From: Campanula takesimana
Lineage: Eukaryota > Streptophyta > Magnoliopsida > Asterales > Campanulaceae
DNA length: 64,000 nt
Assembly (NCBI GenBank): GCA_026119855.1
Contig: JAOWBW010000360.1
Coordinates: 868,001-932,000, forward strand
Reading direction: 5' to 3'
Shown: one piece after another, positions 1-12,496 of the stretch
Layout of the letters: each line of letters begins with the position of its first letter
Position numbering within the stretch: position 1 is the first letter of the stretch
Notes under the pieces: model-generated
Databases searched by the model: none
Seen by the model: only the letters and a program-made list of their open reading frames with translations
Told to the model about the DNA's origin: nothing
Translations under genes and position numbers: made by a program

Positions 1-169
1 ATCCCATGATCATTTAGCCTTTATACTAGTGCTTAACAAGCTCTAGGGACGGAGATTATTATAAGCAAACATGAGCCATAATAATAATCTTATTATCTCT
101 TTATTATTATGAATAAAATGATAACTTATACAACGTTTAACAAACGTGCCTAGGGCACCAACACCAACA
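1..169 (-). repeat. Partial 3' LTR of copia element A (cut by window edge)
   Basis: This stretch is nearly identical to the last ~165 bp of the LTR at 5360-6904 and ends with the same CACCAACACCAACA terminus. On the minus strand the LTR therefore begins TGTTGGTG. The purine-rich tract just beyond it (170-180, AGTGGGAGAT on the minus strand) fixes it as the 3' LTR of a minus-strand element. The rest of the LTR lies outside the window. Confidence 0.9.
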
Positions 170-239
170 ATCTCCCACTTGCCCTAGGCCCAATTCCCTA
201 GGTATCCAATACCCATGGACCCAACATGACCATCATGTC

Positions 240-650
240 TTAGCTTGTGGAAGTCCCATTGTTTAGTGTGTCTGTATCGTTATCATTAGTAGGTACTTTG
301 CATATATGTACGTCTCCCTTATCAACGATTTCTCGAACGATAAGAGAACGCCTAAGTATGTGTTTGGATTTAGGATGTGCTCTTGGTTCCTTTGCTTGAT
401 TCAAAGCACCACTATTATTACTAATAAGGTCTATTGGATTAGCAATACTAGGAACCATCTCAAGTTCACCAATGAACTTATTAATCCAAACAGTTTCCTT
501 TGCAGCATCCAATGCAGCGATATACTTAGTTTTAGTCGTAGAATTAGTGACTGTACTCTGTTTGGAACCATTCCAACTTACAGCTTCATCATTAGTTATA
601 AAACTCGATTGCGATTTTTCTATTATCTTTGTTGGTTTGGAAGCATGCAT
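240..650 (-). pseudogene. Copia RNase H domain remnant (element A)
   Basis: An open stretch of 136 codons matches the C-terminal RNase H part of copia polyproteins. It has the typical block around residues 24-50 (AVSWNGSKQSTV, then ST-TTKTKYIAALDAAKE; in live elements ST-EAEYIA) and the HPKSKHI block near residue 93. The motif glutamate of STTEAEY is replaced by Lys, so even this best-preserved piece is probably inactive. It is the 3' end of pol, 70 bp from the polypurine tract, as expected. Confidence 0.85.
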
Positions 651-3059
651 CCGAGATCATCTTCCATACCTTCATAGATCATAAACGAATCTTTAGTTCT
701 TCTAAAGTACTTTAAGAATCGCTCTCATAGCCATCCAGTGAATCTTACCGGTGTCGGATTGATATCTACTTGTCATGCTCCAAGCATTAGATATATCCGG
801 CTTAGTACTTATCATGGCATCATGGATCCAATTGCCGAAGCAAATGGCATCTCATTCATTTTCTCATGCTCATCTTTTGTCTTTAGGACATTGAGTCTTG
901 CTTAGAGAAACTCCATGTATTATTGGCAATAGTCCTCTCTTAGAATTTTCCTTGCGGAATCTTCTAATGACTTTGTCAATGTGTGTACTTTTGCTTAAAC
1001 CAATTTAGCTTCCTTGATCTATCTCTATAGATCTTAATGCCAATGACTTATGCGGCTTCATCCATATTCTTTATTGCGAAACACTTTTTTAACCAAGTCT
1101 TTACAGATTAAAGTATAGGAATGTCGTTTCCAATGAGCAATATGTCATCCACATATTAGATAAAGAATAGCACCATGCTCCCACTAATCTTCTTGTATAT
1201 ACAAGATTCATCTTCGTTCTTGATCAAGCCAAGCTCTATGACTTATCAAAACGGAGATTCCAACTCCCAAAAGCTTGCTTCAATCCATCCAATGAATCTT
1301 CGCAACTTTCATACCTTTTAGAATTTTCTTGACTATCAAAACCTTTAGGTTGTATCCAATACATCCTTAAGTGCGTTCCCGTTGAGGAACGCTTGTTTTG
1401 ACATCATTTTGTCAAATTTCATATTCCAAATATGAACATGTGACTATGAAAATTCTAATAAGTTTCTTGCTACCCATGTAACATTTTTCTCCAAGAAAAG
1501 TCATTCATCTCCTTTGGTTTTTACACCTTAGGTTAGAATGATCAAGTTCCAAACTTGATTATTATACATGAATTGCCTTTTAGATTTTATGACTCCAAGC
1601 CATTAATCTAAATGTGGAGTTGATATTGCATCTTTGATAGGTGGTAAATACTTCATTCTAAATGAACTTTACCTCAATACTTTCTATTTCGAAATATCCA
1701 ATATTTCTACTAATAGATTGTATCCTATCATGTATTGCAAGTATTTGTATATCTTGAACAGACTTTTCACGACTCCTTGTGAAAACTTGTTCAACTTCCA
1801 TCTTAGGTTAAAATATATTTTCTAGGTCTCGAACCATTCGAGATACATTTTACTCCCACTGATTCTTTTAGAGATAAACCATTTATCTAGAAAAGTATCA
1901 TCATAATTAACAAACCATTTGTTTCTTATGAGTAAAATTATTATCCTCAAGTTTCCTTAGGATATCACATGAAAATATATTTATTAGATTTAAATGTGAG
2001 TGTGTCCCAGACAGCTCCTTTCCAAAAGGTCTCACCATCTTAAATCTTTACGAAAGACAAAACGAGTTTTCTTTCATCATTTAACCTCTTTTGATGAAAC
2101 TCAAATTAGTGTAGTTATAGCAGTTTATAACACATAACCCCAAAACAAATAATGGAAGATCAATTTTGATTTTATCATCTTATGAACCATATCCAATAAG
2201 GTTCAATACCTCCATGTAGACACATCATTCCAAATGGTGTTCTTAGTGGAGTTTATTGTGAAACTATTTCACAACCTTAATGATAACTATCAAAATCTCG
2301 GTTCAATTATTCATCATTCACGATCGAGTCAGAATCTTTGAATAGTTTTACCAAGTATAACCAAAATTCTCTTTTAGCATTGCTACTTAATGCACCATAT
2401 ACATTGACATGTATTAGGTCAGGTAAGATATTAGCCTTTTACTATTCATAGTAAAAGATGTTTTGGTCCAAGTAAATGATATTTGCATAAATCATGTGAT
2501 TCCAAATCATATGAGTTAAAACTCCGTCCCATGGAATTTTAGATATGCATTTCTCATTTATTTGATCAAAACAATAAGGCATAAAGAATTTTAATTATTT
2601 ATGTTATAGATTTTATTACTTTGTTCTTCAAGATTTAGGATATAAAATTTATTTATATGATAACACAATGAAGTAAATCATAATAAATAAAGCACCTTTC
2701 TTATTCCAAATAAGAAATGAATATCCTTCATTATCTTATAACAAAATAATATTTCCTACTTCATTAGTAAAGCCACTTTACAAGTGTTCTATGAATAATG
2801 TTGCAACTCTTGCATCATTACCACTCATAGATCAACCGTTACTAAAAGTAGTTTTTCAATTTACTAATTATTCTGGCATCCAATACCCAATAATTAAATT
2901 TAGAAAGATAAATTTATAACATAAATATCCCAAGTGGTAGTCCCACTACCATTCTTTTATTGATCGTCCAGAATTATGACTACAATTTTAGATGATCAAT
3001 CCAATTGCCACTTTACCAAATTGCATCAATTACAGTTATAATTATAACCACAATTATTT
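651..3059 (-). pseudogene. Degenerate copia pol (protease-integrase-reverse transcriptase) of element A
   Basis: No long open frame remains, but short blocks on the minus strand identify the content. YVDDILLIGND is readable at about 1131-1165 (reverse-transcriptase catalytic Asp pair) and AFLNG near 1390, in the right order and spacing for copia pol. The part from about 1500 to 3000 should hold integrase and protease. I can see only scattered similarity there through many stops. Confidence 0.7.
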
Positions 3060-3693
3060 CCTTTAGGTTTGACAACCCTTGTCTTTCCTCTCCTTTGGCA
3101 CTTGGCCCCTTTCCATCATGAACCATGAGCATTGGAGAACCATTCTCCAATATCTTCATCTTCGCCGTTTTTCAGCATGTTAATGCAATTCGAAGAGATT
3201 CTTATTCATTCTAAGCATGTCATAGTTCATCACTAAGTGATCATAACATTTGAACAATGAATCAAGAATGAGATCCGTGGCTTGCTCCAATCCAATTGGA
3301 CAACCAAGTTTCTCAAGATGCTCTACGTAGCCTTTATCTTAAGCATGTGAGGTTCCACTTATTGCCCTTTACTCCTTTGCATGAAGTGAATGCAATAATG
3401 GTTTTATACCTTTCTTGCCTAGATTGCTCTTTGAAACATGTGACTCAACTCCACGCCTATCTAATAGGCTTCCAAAGTTCCAAACTTTGTTGAAGTTTTG
3501 AGAACATAATCGTGAGCTTGAGACAACTCACATTCCTAGAATCATACTCATGATTCTTGTGATTGTCTATTCCGGCATTAGGTTCTTTAGGAATTGTCCC
3601 ATCAAGAATGTACAACCCATCTTCTTGCCTTAGAACCATTCTTAGGCTCAGGATCTCATCCATGAAGTTTGTACCATTCTCTTTGAAGCTCAT
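3060..3693 (-). pseudogene. Copia gag remnant of element A
   Basis: The first 78 codons (3693 down to 3457) are open. They resemble the N terminus of UBN2-type copia Gag: a LNGxNFxDW-like start reading GTNFMDEILSLRMVLRQE, then YILDGTIPKE. The same protein region is found at about 57200 in the related element. Downstream, at 3060-3130, a Lys/Gly-rich stretch (GKGPSAKG) matches the basic tail before the zinc knuckle. Stops and frameshifts break the frame between the two. Confidence 0.7.
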
Positions 3694-5346
3694 CCTTCTA
3701 AAGGATTGATCGCAACGAAGTTAGTTGTCATTATCTACAACTCATGCAAAATTTTCAAAATTTTACAAGTACCAATCTCATTAAAGAGATAAATAATATA
3801 TTTTCCAAAAATACTCCCACTAAATTATATAACCTTCTTATACATCCAATGTATAATATAATTTAAATGGGTTAAGATCCCGCTTTAATTTAATTTTAAG
3901 TCCGCTAAGGCGGATTACACAAAATCAAATTAATTAGGTAGACAACTCTTGTCAATCATATCTCATATGACTCTTAGTTCCTTTTATGAGATTCTTTTGA
4001 AATTGGGCTAAGATCCAACTTTAATTTAATTTCAAGTCCGCGGAGGCGGATTACACAAAATCAAATTAATTAGGTAGACAATTTCTTGTCAATCATATCC
4101 AATATGATTCTTAGGGATCCAATTTCAAAAGCATGTTTAATCTCATCTTTGCCTAGGCCCAAAACTGTTTTGACGCCTTGTTAAGTCCAACCATTTTAAA
4201 CGTATAGTTAATGTGACTCGCTAGGGCGTGCCCACATTATCTATCTTGCTCATACATAAATAAAGTTAATGCACCTCGCTAGGGCGAAAACTACATTGAA
4301 ATTATTCATATACTAGCAAGTGTTTTAATCATGGCATGGCAAAAGGGACTTAAAACTTTCTTGAAGGTTTATTATCATATAGCATACAACATATTTATGA
4401 GCACATAAGATAAACATGTTACGCATCAAGTTTAGCCACTAAATTAATAATCATTAATTTAAGCATAATATTTATGTGTCATTAGTTTCTCTATAATTAT
4501 GAGGATGAGACTCTTTGAACCTTGGTTATCATCTCCAAATCAAGACAACAAGAAGTGCAGCTGAACTACGCCATTAGGCAACCACAATTCCGCACTAATT
4601 CAAGAAACCAAGAAAGTAGTCCATGTGGCCGAAACTAAGCAATAGATGGTCTCGATGAACGTAGGCCAATTGCATCCACAATTCCACATGGATCTCCAAT
4701 CTTTGAATCAAGAACTTTGTTTCTCAATTTTAGCAATTATGAACTCTTCATAATTCTAACTTCGTTTTATCTTTGAATCTTTGATTGTGATCAAGTTTGG
4801 GAAACACAATCTCGATGAACGTAGATTAGCCATCCAAACCTTTATCCAATCTTAGAATCACAAGACTAAAACAAATAGGAAAATTAAACCCTAAAGTCCA
4901 ACCCCAACCCTAGCACGAGCCCCCGCGCCAAAACCCTAGGTCCGGCCGGGTCTCTGCATGGGTCCAGTCGAACCCCGTCGAAAATTCCAAATTTTAAAGT
5001 TCCAAAATTTATCTCAAAATTGTTTTCCCGATTCAATTTGGATTTGGTGTTCTTGGTGATCCAATCACCATGATCATCAAAACCTTGAATAAACCATTTA
5101 TTCTTGAATCCCTAGAATATCAAAAATTTAATCCAATCAAAATTGATAATCTAAACAATTTCAAATCCACCATAATTTTAATTGCGATTGAACAGTGCGT
5201 TTAAAGTTCATCAAACAATAAACCACATAAAATGCATAGACCACATAAACATCATAATCCCAATATTCAAATCATGCTAGGCACATAAACAAACAATTTA
5301 TATACACACAACATGATTACGTATTGAAATAATCAACATGAACGGG
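3694..5346 (-). other. Long untranslated leader of element A with repeated hairpins
   Basis: About 1.65 kb without coding potential separates the primer site from gag. It contains a tandem duplication of ~120 bp (about 3868-3990 and 3998-4117). Each copy carries a perfect short hairpin, TCCGC-4 nt-GCGGA, at 3901-3914 and 4037-4050. Two copies of CGCTAGGGCG lie at 4219-4228 and 4277-4286. A diverged version of the same leader is at 57350-57490, so it is an element feature. A role in RNA packaging or translation control is a guess. Confidence 0.7.
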
Positions 5347-5358
5347 GCTCTGATACCA
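5347..5358 (-). other. Primer-binding site (initiator tRNA-Met) of element A
   Basis: On the minus strand this reads TGGTATCAGAGC, the classic copia primer site complementary to the 3' end of initiator tRNA-Met. It lies one base from the LTR end. Confidence 0.93.
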
Positions 5359-5359
5359 C

Positions 5360-6904
5360 TGTTGGGTTTCTTTTAAACGTGCGCAGCGGAATTAAGCATT
5401 TAAAATTTATGAAACCCAAAGCCCATAGATCCATTCATATGATTAAGTCACATACAACATAATGAATACTAGAATACTAACCCTTGATGCCTTTGATTTT
5501 GCATCCTTGAATTCGATGGAGGCTTGAAATCTTGATCACGAACAAAGCAAGAATCACGAACTATGAAGATGATAAGTTTCACCCTCTAGCGGTATCCACA
5601 CCACGAACGAATATCAAGAACACTTGATCTTGGTTGCTAGACCAAATTATGAAACACGCTTTCACAATTGTAAGAACTATATATGGAATTATGAATATTC
5701 TTGTTCTTCATTTTTGGGATCTTAGAACAAGAAAATAACCTCCCAAAAACCCTTTGGAGGCACTCATAATCATCTGCTTAATGACTGCTGAAAGGATCTT
5801 TAAATAGGTCCTAATCCTTAACCCTTAAAGACTTAGGAAACCTAAATCCCGTCACAAAATTAAGCTGCAGAGTTTCTGGCCCGACTGCACTGGCACGGTC
5901 GTGCCCATTAAGGCGCACGGTCGTGCCAATAGGTGCGCATGTTGCCACCAGCCGTCCAATATTGGCACGGTCGTGCTTTGCTTTTGGCACGGTCGTGCCA
6001 TTCACCCCGCAAGACTTTGCCTTTGTTCGATTTATGGCACGGTCGTGCCCTTTAAGGCGCACGGCCGTGCCAGTTCAACTTTTAGGCATTTTTCCATAAT
6101 TCCAATTTAGTCCTTCATGATTCGTTCTATTCGTGTGTGACCCTCTAGGGTTACAGTAAGTTGGCAATGAGCCCAAACATGAACCCATAAGATATGATTA
6201 GGTTCTAGCAAACCGTCATACCTACCCAAATAGTGTAATTAGATACAAGTTCGCATTCCTTTTAGAACATGTCACAATCCCTTTGTCCACGATGTCATTG
6301 AACACAAGTCATGGTCAATAAGTCAACTTGTATTGTTCAATACTTTCTCGATTCCGAATATGTTGATAATCCAAATGATATTGATCCAATCAATCCATTT
6401 GAGTTTGGCCAAACATTTCACCAACATCATTCCTTCGAGGGGCCCAAGCTTGACATCTCTCCGAAGAAGGACAAATCCATTTAGCTTATTATTCTTCCCT
6501 ACGTGAATCCAATCATGCCAATCATACACTTTATAACTACCGTGTTAAGGCAGCGTTTGAATATGTCAAACATAATCTTCATCAAGTGGAAGACTATAAT
6601 AACTTCATGTCTAAGGATTCAAATGACATAACTAATATGAGATTTATATATGACATCGACCATGACATAAATCTCATACCGCGGGTCATGTCCAGTACCT
6701 TGTTCCAAACAAGTACCCATAAATCTAACATGATCATCCCATGATCATTTAGCCTTTATACTAGTGCTTAACAAGCTCTAGGGACGGAGATTATTATAAG
6801 CAAACATGAGCCATAATAATAATCTTATTATCTCTTTATTATTATGAATAAAATGATAACTTATACAACGTTTAACAAACGTGCCTAGGGCACCAACACC
6901 AACA
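5360..6904 (-). repeat. 5' LTR of copia element A
   Basis: This is a 1545-bp LTR with TGTTGG...CCAACA ends, preceded by the primer site. It ends with sequence identical to window positions 1-169. A weak TATA-like TATTTAAA lies at about 5800 (minus strand). Upstream of it, at 5892-6071, are six copies of GGCACGGTCGTGCC or close variants. The same LTR family is present as a solo LTR at 28353-29814 and, more diverged, at 58491-59916. Confidence 0.92.
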
Positions 6905-7735
6905 CTAACAATCTGCGTAAGCTAATTGTTTTCACATACTTCTTAAAAGTGGCTTTAGGCAGTGACTTCGTGAATCAGTCATCGCAATTGTCTTGACTTC
7001 TGATCTGCTGGATCATTATCTGACAAAATATCAGAATTTAATAACTTCCATAACGTGAGAGTGTGTCTTATCAAAGTCAATCCCAAGCCGTTGAGAGAAA
7101 CCTTGTATCACAAGGCGAGCTTTATATCTCATAATCTCATTTCTCTCATTCCTTTTTCTCGTAAATACCCATTTCTATCCCATGGGTATAACCCTAAGAG
7201 GTGTAGGAACTACTGGTCCAAACACTCCTCTTTTCTTTAAGGAATCGAACTTTGATTGGATTGCTTTCTCTCATTTAGGTCAATCAATTCTTTGTTTACA
7301 CTCATTTACGGAGCGAGGTTCAATATCATTACCACATATAATCTCAGTTTCTACTGTATAAGTAAATACATCGTTGATAATTGTTTCATCGCGATTACAT
7401 ATCTCATATATGCATGCATGACTAACTGATATTTCTTTATTCTCAGAAACGGATGTCAATGTCGAGGCGTCCCCCGACTTCGTTTTCCAAACGAATCCAT
7501 AATCTGGAACAATATCATGAGATAGATCGGATGAGATTCCAATTTTATTATCGCTAACGGGATTCGACTTTTGTGCACTCACCCGTTTACGGGGATGCGA
7601 ATCCTTGGAATCAATTGGCCTCCCTCTCTTCTGGGCAGGGGTATGTATTTCGTTAGGTGAGATCACTGGCCTTCCTGATAATACCCTTCTGGGAGTTCTA
7701 TCCTCATAGGCACATTTGCAGCTTAACAACTATTG
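6905..7735 (-). pseudogene. Ale-like copia fragment 1 (integrase linker, start of RT, RNase H tail)
   Basis: Minus-strand reading gives an Ale-lineage signature. The linker between integrase and reverse transcriptase includes KRGRPIDSKD at about 7630 and, near 7310, EPRSVNEC. A start of reverse transcriptase follows (ARLVIQGFSQR near 7100). The sequence then jumps directly to the polyprotein C terminus (FTKSLPKATFKKYV, about 6913-6985). Most of reverse transcriptase is deleted. Copia element A lies directly beside the end where this copy's 3' LTR should be. The domain content overlaps that of the neighbouring fragment 7736-9106, so the two are separate Ale copies or an internal duplication. 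Confidence 0.8.
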
Positions 7736-9106
7736 AAAGTTCTTCTGGACTTCCAATAACATTTAGATTAACATAAATAGCTGTTGTAACAAATCTTGAA
7801 ACAGATTTTCTAATGAAAAATACATGGGCAAATAGGATCATTCTTGTATCCTTCTTTCGCCAAGTATTCACTGAGACGGTTATACCACTTCCGTCCAGAT
7901 CGTTTTAAACCATACAAAGATCTTTGTAATTTAATTTAACAATCTTCTCGAGAATTTGAATTGCATGCATCATACATCTTGAATACTTCTGGGATTCTCT
8001 TAAATAAATATCATTGTCAAGTATGCCATACAAATATGCAGTGACAACATCCATTAAACGCATATCAAGTTTTTCATGTATTGCCAGACTAATGAGATAG
8101 CGAAATGTAATTGCATCCACCACAGGAGAATATGTCTCCTCATAATCAATTCCAGGTCTTTGCGAAAAACCTTGTGCAACAAGACGTGCTTTATTCTTGT
8201 GCAACAAGACGTGCTTTATTCTTGTGCAACAAGACGTGCCTTATTCTTGTGCAACAAAATGTGCTTTATATTTTGTTTTCGCACTTGTACTCTACTAGTT
8301 TTACACCTTCAGGTGTATGGACTACAGGTCCGGAAAACTCACGCTTCTCAAGTGAGTTGAATTCTGCTTGAATTGCGTCTTTCCTCTTTAGCCAATCATT
8401 TCAATATCGATACTCGTCGATACACCTAGGTTTTTGATCCTCGTTATTTTCCATAACATTAAGCTCTATATTATATGCAAAAATATTATCGACAATTGTT
8501 TCCTCTCGGTTCCATCTTTTTCCTGTACTGACATAACTGATCGAGATATCATCATTCTTAATGATTACAGGTACCTGAACTTCTTCTGGAAGTATTTGAT
8601 CAGATTTGTCATGTATCTCTTCAGGAGATTTATTTACCTCGACGGGGCTTTTCTCATAATTTGCTCATTTTCTCTTTCGAGGATTTTTGTCTTTAGAACC
8701 GATAGGCCTTCCACGCTTCAGGCATGTTTTAGATTCATTAGCGGATTATCCAATCGGGACATCAATCCGTATAGGAGAATTTATAGCTGGAACATGTGAC
8801 TTTGTCACTTTTTTTAGGTCAGTAAATGCGTCTGGCAATTGATTCGCTATCTCTTGCAAGTGGATTATCTTTTGAACTTCTGGTTCACATTTCTTTGCAC
8901 GAGGATCAAGATAATATTGCAATATATTCCACTTGATTTCTTTTTCCAGCTTATTACTTTCTCCCCCTAATGTTGGGAGTATTTTTTTTCATCGAAATGA
9001 CAATCGGCAAAATGTGCCGCAAATAGATCTCCTGTTAATGGTTCAAGATATCTTAAAATAGAAGAAGAATCATACCGAACATATATCCCCAATCTCCGTT
9101 GGGGTC
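7736..9106 (-). pseudogene. Ale-like copia fragment 2, left half (integrase C terminus, linker, RT)
   Basis: Reading the minus strand from 9106 downward gives the integrase C-terminal block (QRRLGIYV, then YLEPLTGDLF and FADCHFDE near 9000-9050), a linker, and reverse transcriptase from about 8207. The latter shows KARLVAQGFSQRPGIDYEET, VVDAITFRYLISLA and MDVVTAYLYG, followed by LYGLKRSGRKWYN near 7890. Stops and frameshifts are present. It breaks off at about 7736. This is the downstream half of the Ale copy whose gag and integrase N terminus are at 43029-45167; the two halves join in one codon frame once the intervening insertions are ignored. Confidence 0.88.
8171..8270. repeat. Four tandem copies of a 25-bp unit inside Ale RT
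   Basis: The unit CTTGTGCAACAAGACGTGCTTTATT occurs four times head to tail, the last copy with several changes. It encodes the start of the conserved KARLVAQG block. Because 25 is not a multiple of three, the expansion shifts the frame. Confidence 0.9.
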
Positions 9107-10746
9107 TGTTGGTCCTAAAGGGGCAACAAGGGTGTGAAAAAATGCTAGAAGGGGGTGAATAGCATTTTTAAATTCTTTTCAAACCCTTTTGCAAATGAAT
9201 GGCTTATGCGCACAGTTCTCAAATAATCTAAGTATAGTGCGCAGTGAGAGTGTGAAATGCACAGCGGAAGTTTAAGCAGCTACTGCGCAGAAAAAGGCTC
9301 TGCAGAGATAAAAACGCACACGCTAAGCTTTGGCTTAAAGTGTTGGATAAAATTGTGCTCGGGCAAATGATCAATAACAATTACAGCAGTAAAGTGTAGC
9401 AATCTGAAAGATCAAACAAAGCAATAATACATAAAAGGTTAAGCATGAAATAAGCAGTAAGAATAATGGACAAGCTATTTGGAGAGGTTCGATCAAGGAA
9501 AGATCTACGTCCTCTACCAAGATGGTTAGTCTTGGATTTCTAATGGAGATCTTATAATATGAGTGAGTATTACAAATTACAACTTTTGAGCTCAATACTA
9601 ACTCAAGATCTATTATCTATGAAGAACAAATCCTAGACTAAACCGGTGTATCTCAAGAAGTTAGATCAGAATGATCAAAGCTTCAAGAGGTATGTGTGTG
9701 ACAGAAATTCTGGGCTCTATGAATATAAGAGATGAAGAGCACCAAGAATTTTGGTGATATAGGGCTCTAGGGATTTGAGCAGGAGTTTGAAGGTTTGAAG
9801 ATCTTGAAGGCTGTTCTAATGAATCTGGAAATATTGAGCAGCAGTCTTCAGATCTTCAAGGTTTCTCAATGAAGCATGAAACTCTAGCTCTGGCTGAACA
9901 AGCACTCCAGCTCGGCCACTTGGAAATGAAGATGAGCAGGCTATTTATAGCAGAGAGCTTAAGACTAGCCGTTGGAGCTCTGAGCAAGGACGATGAGCTG
10001 GCACTATATGATTGGTGCGCAGATGTCCTTTATAGCCGTTGGGGCTCTGATCAAGGTTGATGACCTGGCACAATATGATTGGTGCGCAGGTATCTTTTAT
10101 AGCCATTGGATACTGAGCATGAAGACCAAATTCAAAAGTTTCTTCTAGAAGGTTGACAGCTGTCTTCTTTTGAAATATGACCGTTTGAAGCGTGTCTCCA
10201 CTAATGGTGTTGCTGAGTGTGCTTATTTTGTCGTTTGTGCACACCTCAGCACTTTGGCTCAATCCAAAAAGCGTAGCTTGTCTTGTCGCTTTCCAAGCTT
10301 CTAGAATATGAGATCAGGAGATAAGAACTTTGACCAAGGTTGAGCGTGCGCGCACAAAGGCATGCGCATTGCCGGTGCGCACGGATGTTGCGCATGGGGA
10401 GCATGCGCACCATGCTTGGTCATACCAAAGGAAGATCTTAAATTCAGAGTTGGGGAATAAGATCTTGAAACTAAGCAGGGTCAAAAGCTGCGAAAGAGAT
10501 CTATGCGCAGTGGCGACCTGCGCAGAGAACATCCTGCGCAGTGAAATGAATCCTGCTTAGACAATCTTCGATCCTTCATAGCTGCAAGTCCTATAATCTA
10601 AGCCTATACTATAAAATGGACTTGGCTAAAATTGAAGTATATAAACTTCTTACATAAGGTCCTAAAGTCCATAAAGATACTCATAGGTGATGGTATCAAT
10701 CAATTCTAACATAAGTAGGAGGGTTAAGAAATAAGCATACCCAACA
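9107..10746 (-). repeat. 3' LTR of the Sirevirus-like element
   Basis: This 1640-bp LTR is nearly identical to 17946-19493, which lacks ~120 bp near its end. A perfect TATA box (CTATAAATAG, 9941-9950) lies on the minus strand. Two and a half tandem copies of a 67-bp unit occupy 9967-10115. At 10343-10530 there is an island of TGCGCA / GCGCAC motifs. Confidence 0.93.
9967..10115. repeat. 67-bp tandem repeat in Sirevirus LTR
   Basis: Two full units (9967-10033 and 10034-10100) and the start of a third each begin AGCC(G/A)TTGG and contain TGATTGGTGCGCAG, ending in a TATA-like CTTTTAT/CCTTTAT. The same array is in the other LTR (from about 18814). Confidence 0.85.
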
Positions 10747-11289
10747 ATCTCCCCCTAAATGATTGATGCCATTACCTACTATAGCAAAGGCAATTCATTG
10801 TACTTGATAATAACATGTCCATAAAGATGAAAATGGTAACTCATGCCTCAAGTCAATGCACACACTAGCCAATGCTATAGATTTCTAGTCTATCCAAAAG
10901 ATTAACTTACAAAGAGGGAAAGACAGAAATATCATTCAGCGCATACAAATAATATGAGTTTTAGTTTAAGTATGCGTTTAAACTGAATGTTTAAACACCA
11001 TGCGTAGAAAATATGAGCAGTTAAAAGTATGCGTATGAAGTTTGAAATAATGCATTCATTGTTCCACAAATAAGAAATTTGATTTGAACAATATTTTGAA
11101 ACTTAATGATGCATTTTTTTCTCATTAAACTTGAAAATATAAGAGTTAAATATTACAAGTTTTGAATGGAAAAACAAAAGAGTGCGCACAAAAAAAAAGT
11201 GCACGAAACAAAAGTGCATAAAACATACTATGCGCAACGAGAACAAGAGTTCTCAAAAAGTACTTGTGTAAAATACTTACAAAGGAAGC
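10747..11289 (-). other. Polypurine tract and 3' untranslated part of the Sirevirus-like element
   Basis: The first ten bases form the polypurine tract (AGGGGGAGAT on minus). The remaining ~530 bp is AT-rich, with no supported coding sequence and several scattered GCGCA words. Confidence 0.8.
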
Positions 11290-12448
11290 CTAGTCTATTC
11301 TGATGCGGCAAAGGGCTTCACGCAGCTCGTTCTGGAGGCTGTTGAACTTGTTCATGAGTTCAACTTTCAAATCTTGAAATTTTTCTTGGAATTCAACAGC
11401 TTTTCCCACATAAGTTTTCATTCCTCTACGCATATCGAAGTTGTCACTGAGCAGCTCATTGAAATTTGCTCCGCAGTCTGTCAGAATGGCAGTCTGCGTA
11501 GCTTCCAGTCTTGTGTCGGTATGAAGGCGCTGTGTGTTGATGCTGGCTTGAATTTCGAGCATTGCATAGTCCATCTTGGCGTTTAATGTATGGAAAAATT
11601 ATGTCATGGATTTAGTAATGCATTCTTGCACATCTTCAATTTTGAGCTCATTCCTTTGTGCAGGAGCTCCTTGTCCAATCTTCACAATCTGAGCTCCTAG
11701 ATCAGCAAATCCTTCATGTAACCCATCTGCAAGGGTTTTCTTTAGCTTTCCCAAAATTTTTCTGAAGCCACCATCAGTCGCTTCATAGGTACACACATTA
11801 TTGAGTAGTGCGCTGATATTTTCGAGCTGTGCGCTGATGGATTTGAGGGAGTCCAGGATAAGTTGATCTAATATTTTAGGCACTTTATCTTGTGCCTTTT
11901 CTTGCGCAGGCTCAGAGGGATGTTCAGATGAACTAGGATTTACACTCTCCTTTCTCTCCTCACTTGCCTTTGCTTTCTCCGCATTCTCTCCCTTAATGGT
12001 ATCAATCTCTAAACGCTGTGTATCTAGCCGGTGCAGCAAAACGGTTTGTGCATTGAGGAGTTGAGTCAGTTGTAACTGCGTAGCAACTTGATTCGATTGA
12101 ACAGAATGCAAGTCTTGTACGATCTGGCGCAGCTCTGTCGAAGAGGTTGGAAAAGAAGAGAACTCGGGTGCTGTGGATGGAGAAGGTTTAACAAACAGAG
12201 AATGTGTGCTACTGTCAGAGGCAGTGACATTTTCCTTCATCGTTTCAGGTGCATCGGACGGGGTACGGCACTTCTTCAATCTTTTAGCACTGCTGCGCAC
12301 CTTCTGCTTTCTGTGGGGAGAGACATGCGCGATGTCAGCACTATGGATATCTTCTTGCGTTCTTGGCACCCTGAGCTTTGGCTCCCCCTGAATGGTAGCA
12401 TCATCACTTGGAACATTCTTGTGCTTTGCGGAGGACGGTTTGGTAGAG

Positions 12449-12496
<48 letters not shown>

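Larger units (their letters stand above)
170..5359 (-). mobile_element. Internal region of decayed Ty1/copia element A
   Basis: The region lies between two matching LTRs. It has a polypurine tract beside the left LTR and an initiator-Met primer site (GCTCTGATACCA on +, 5347-5358) beside the right one, so the element reads right to left. Reading order on the minus strand is leader (about 5346-3694), gag (about 3693-3060), then protease, integrase, reverse transcriptase and RNase H down to 240. Protein similarity survives only in pieces because of many stops and frameshifts. Recognisable bits are a copia gag start near 3690, a reverse-transcriptase AFLNG block near 1390, the YVDDILL active-site block near 1131-1165, and a good RNase H tail. 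It cannot encode its own proteins. The lineage within copia is not certain; its gag and leader match the element at 56153-59916. Confidence 0.88.
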
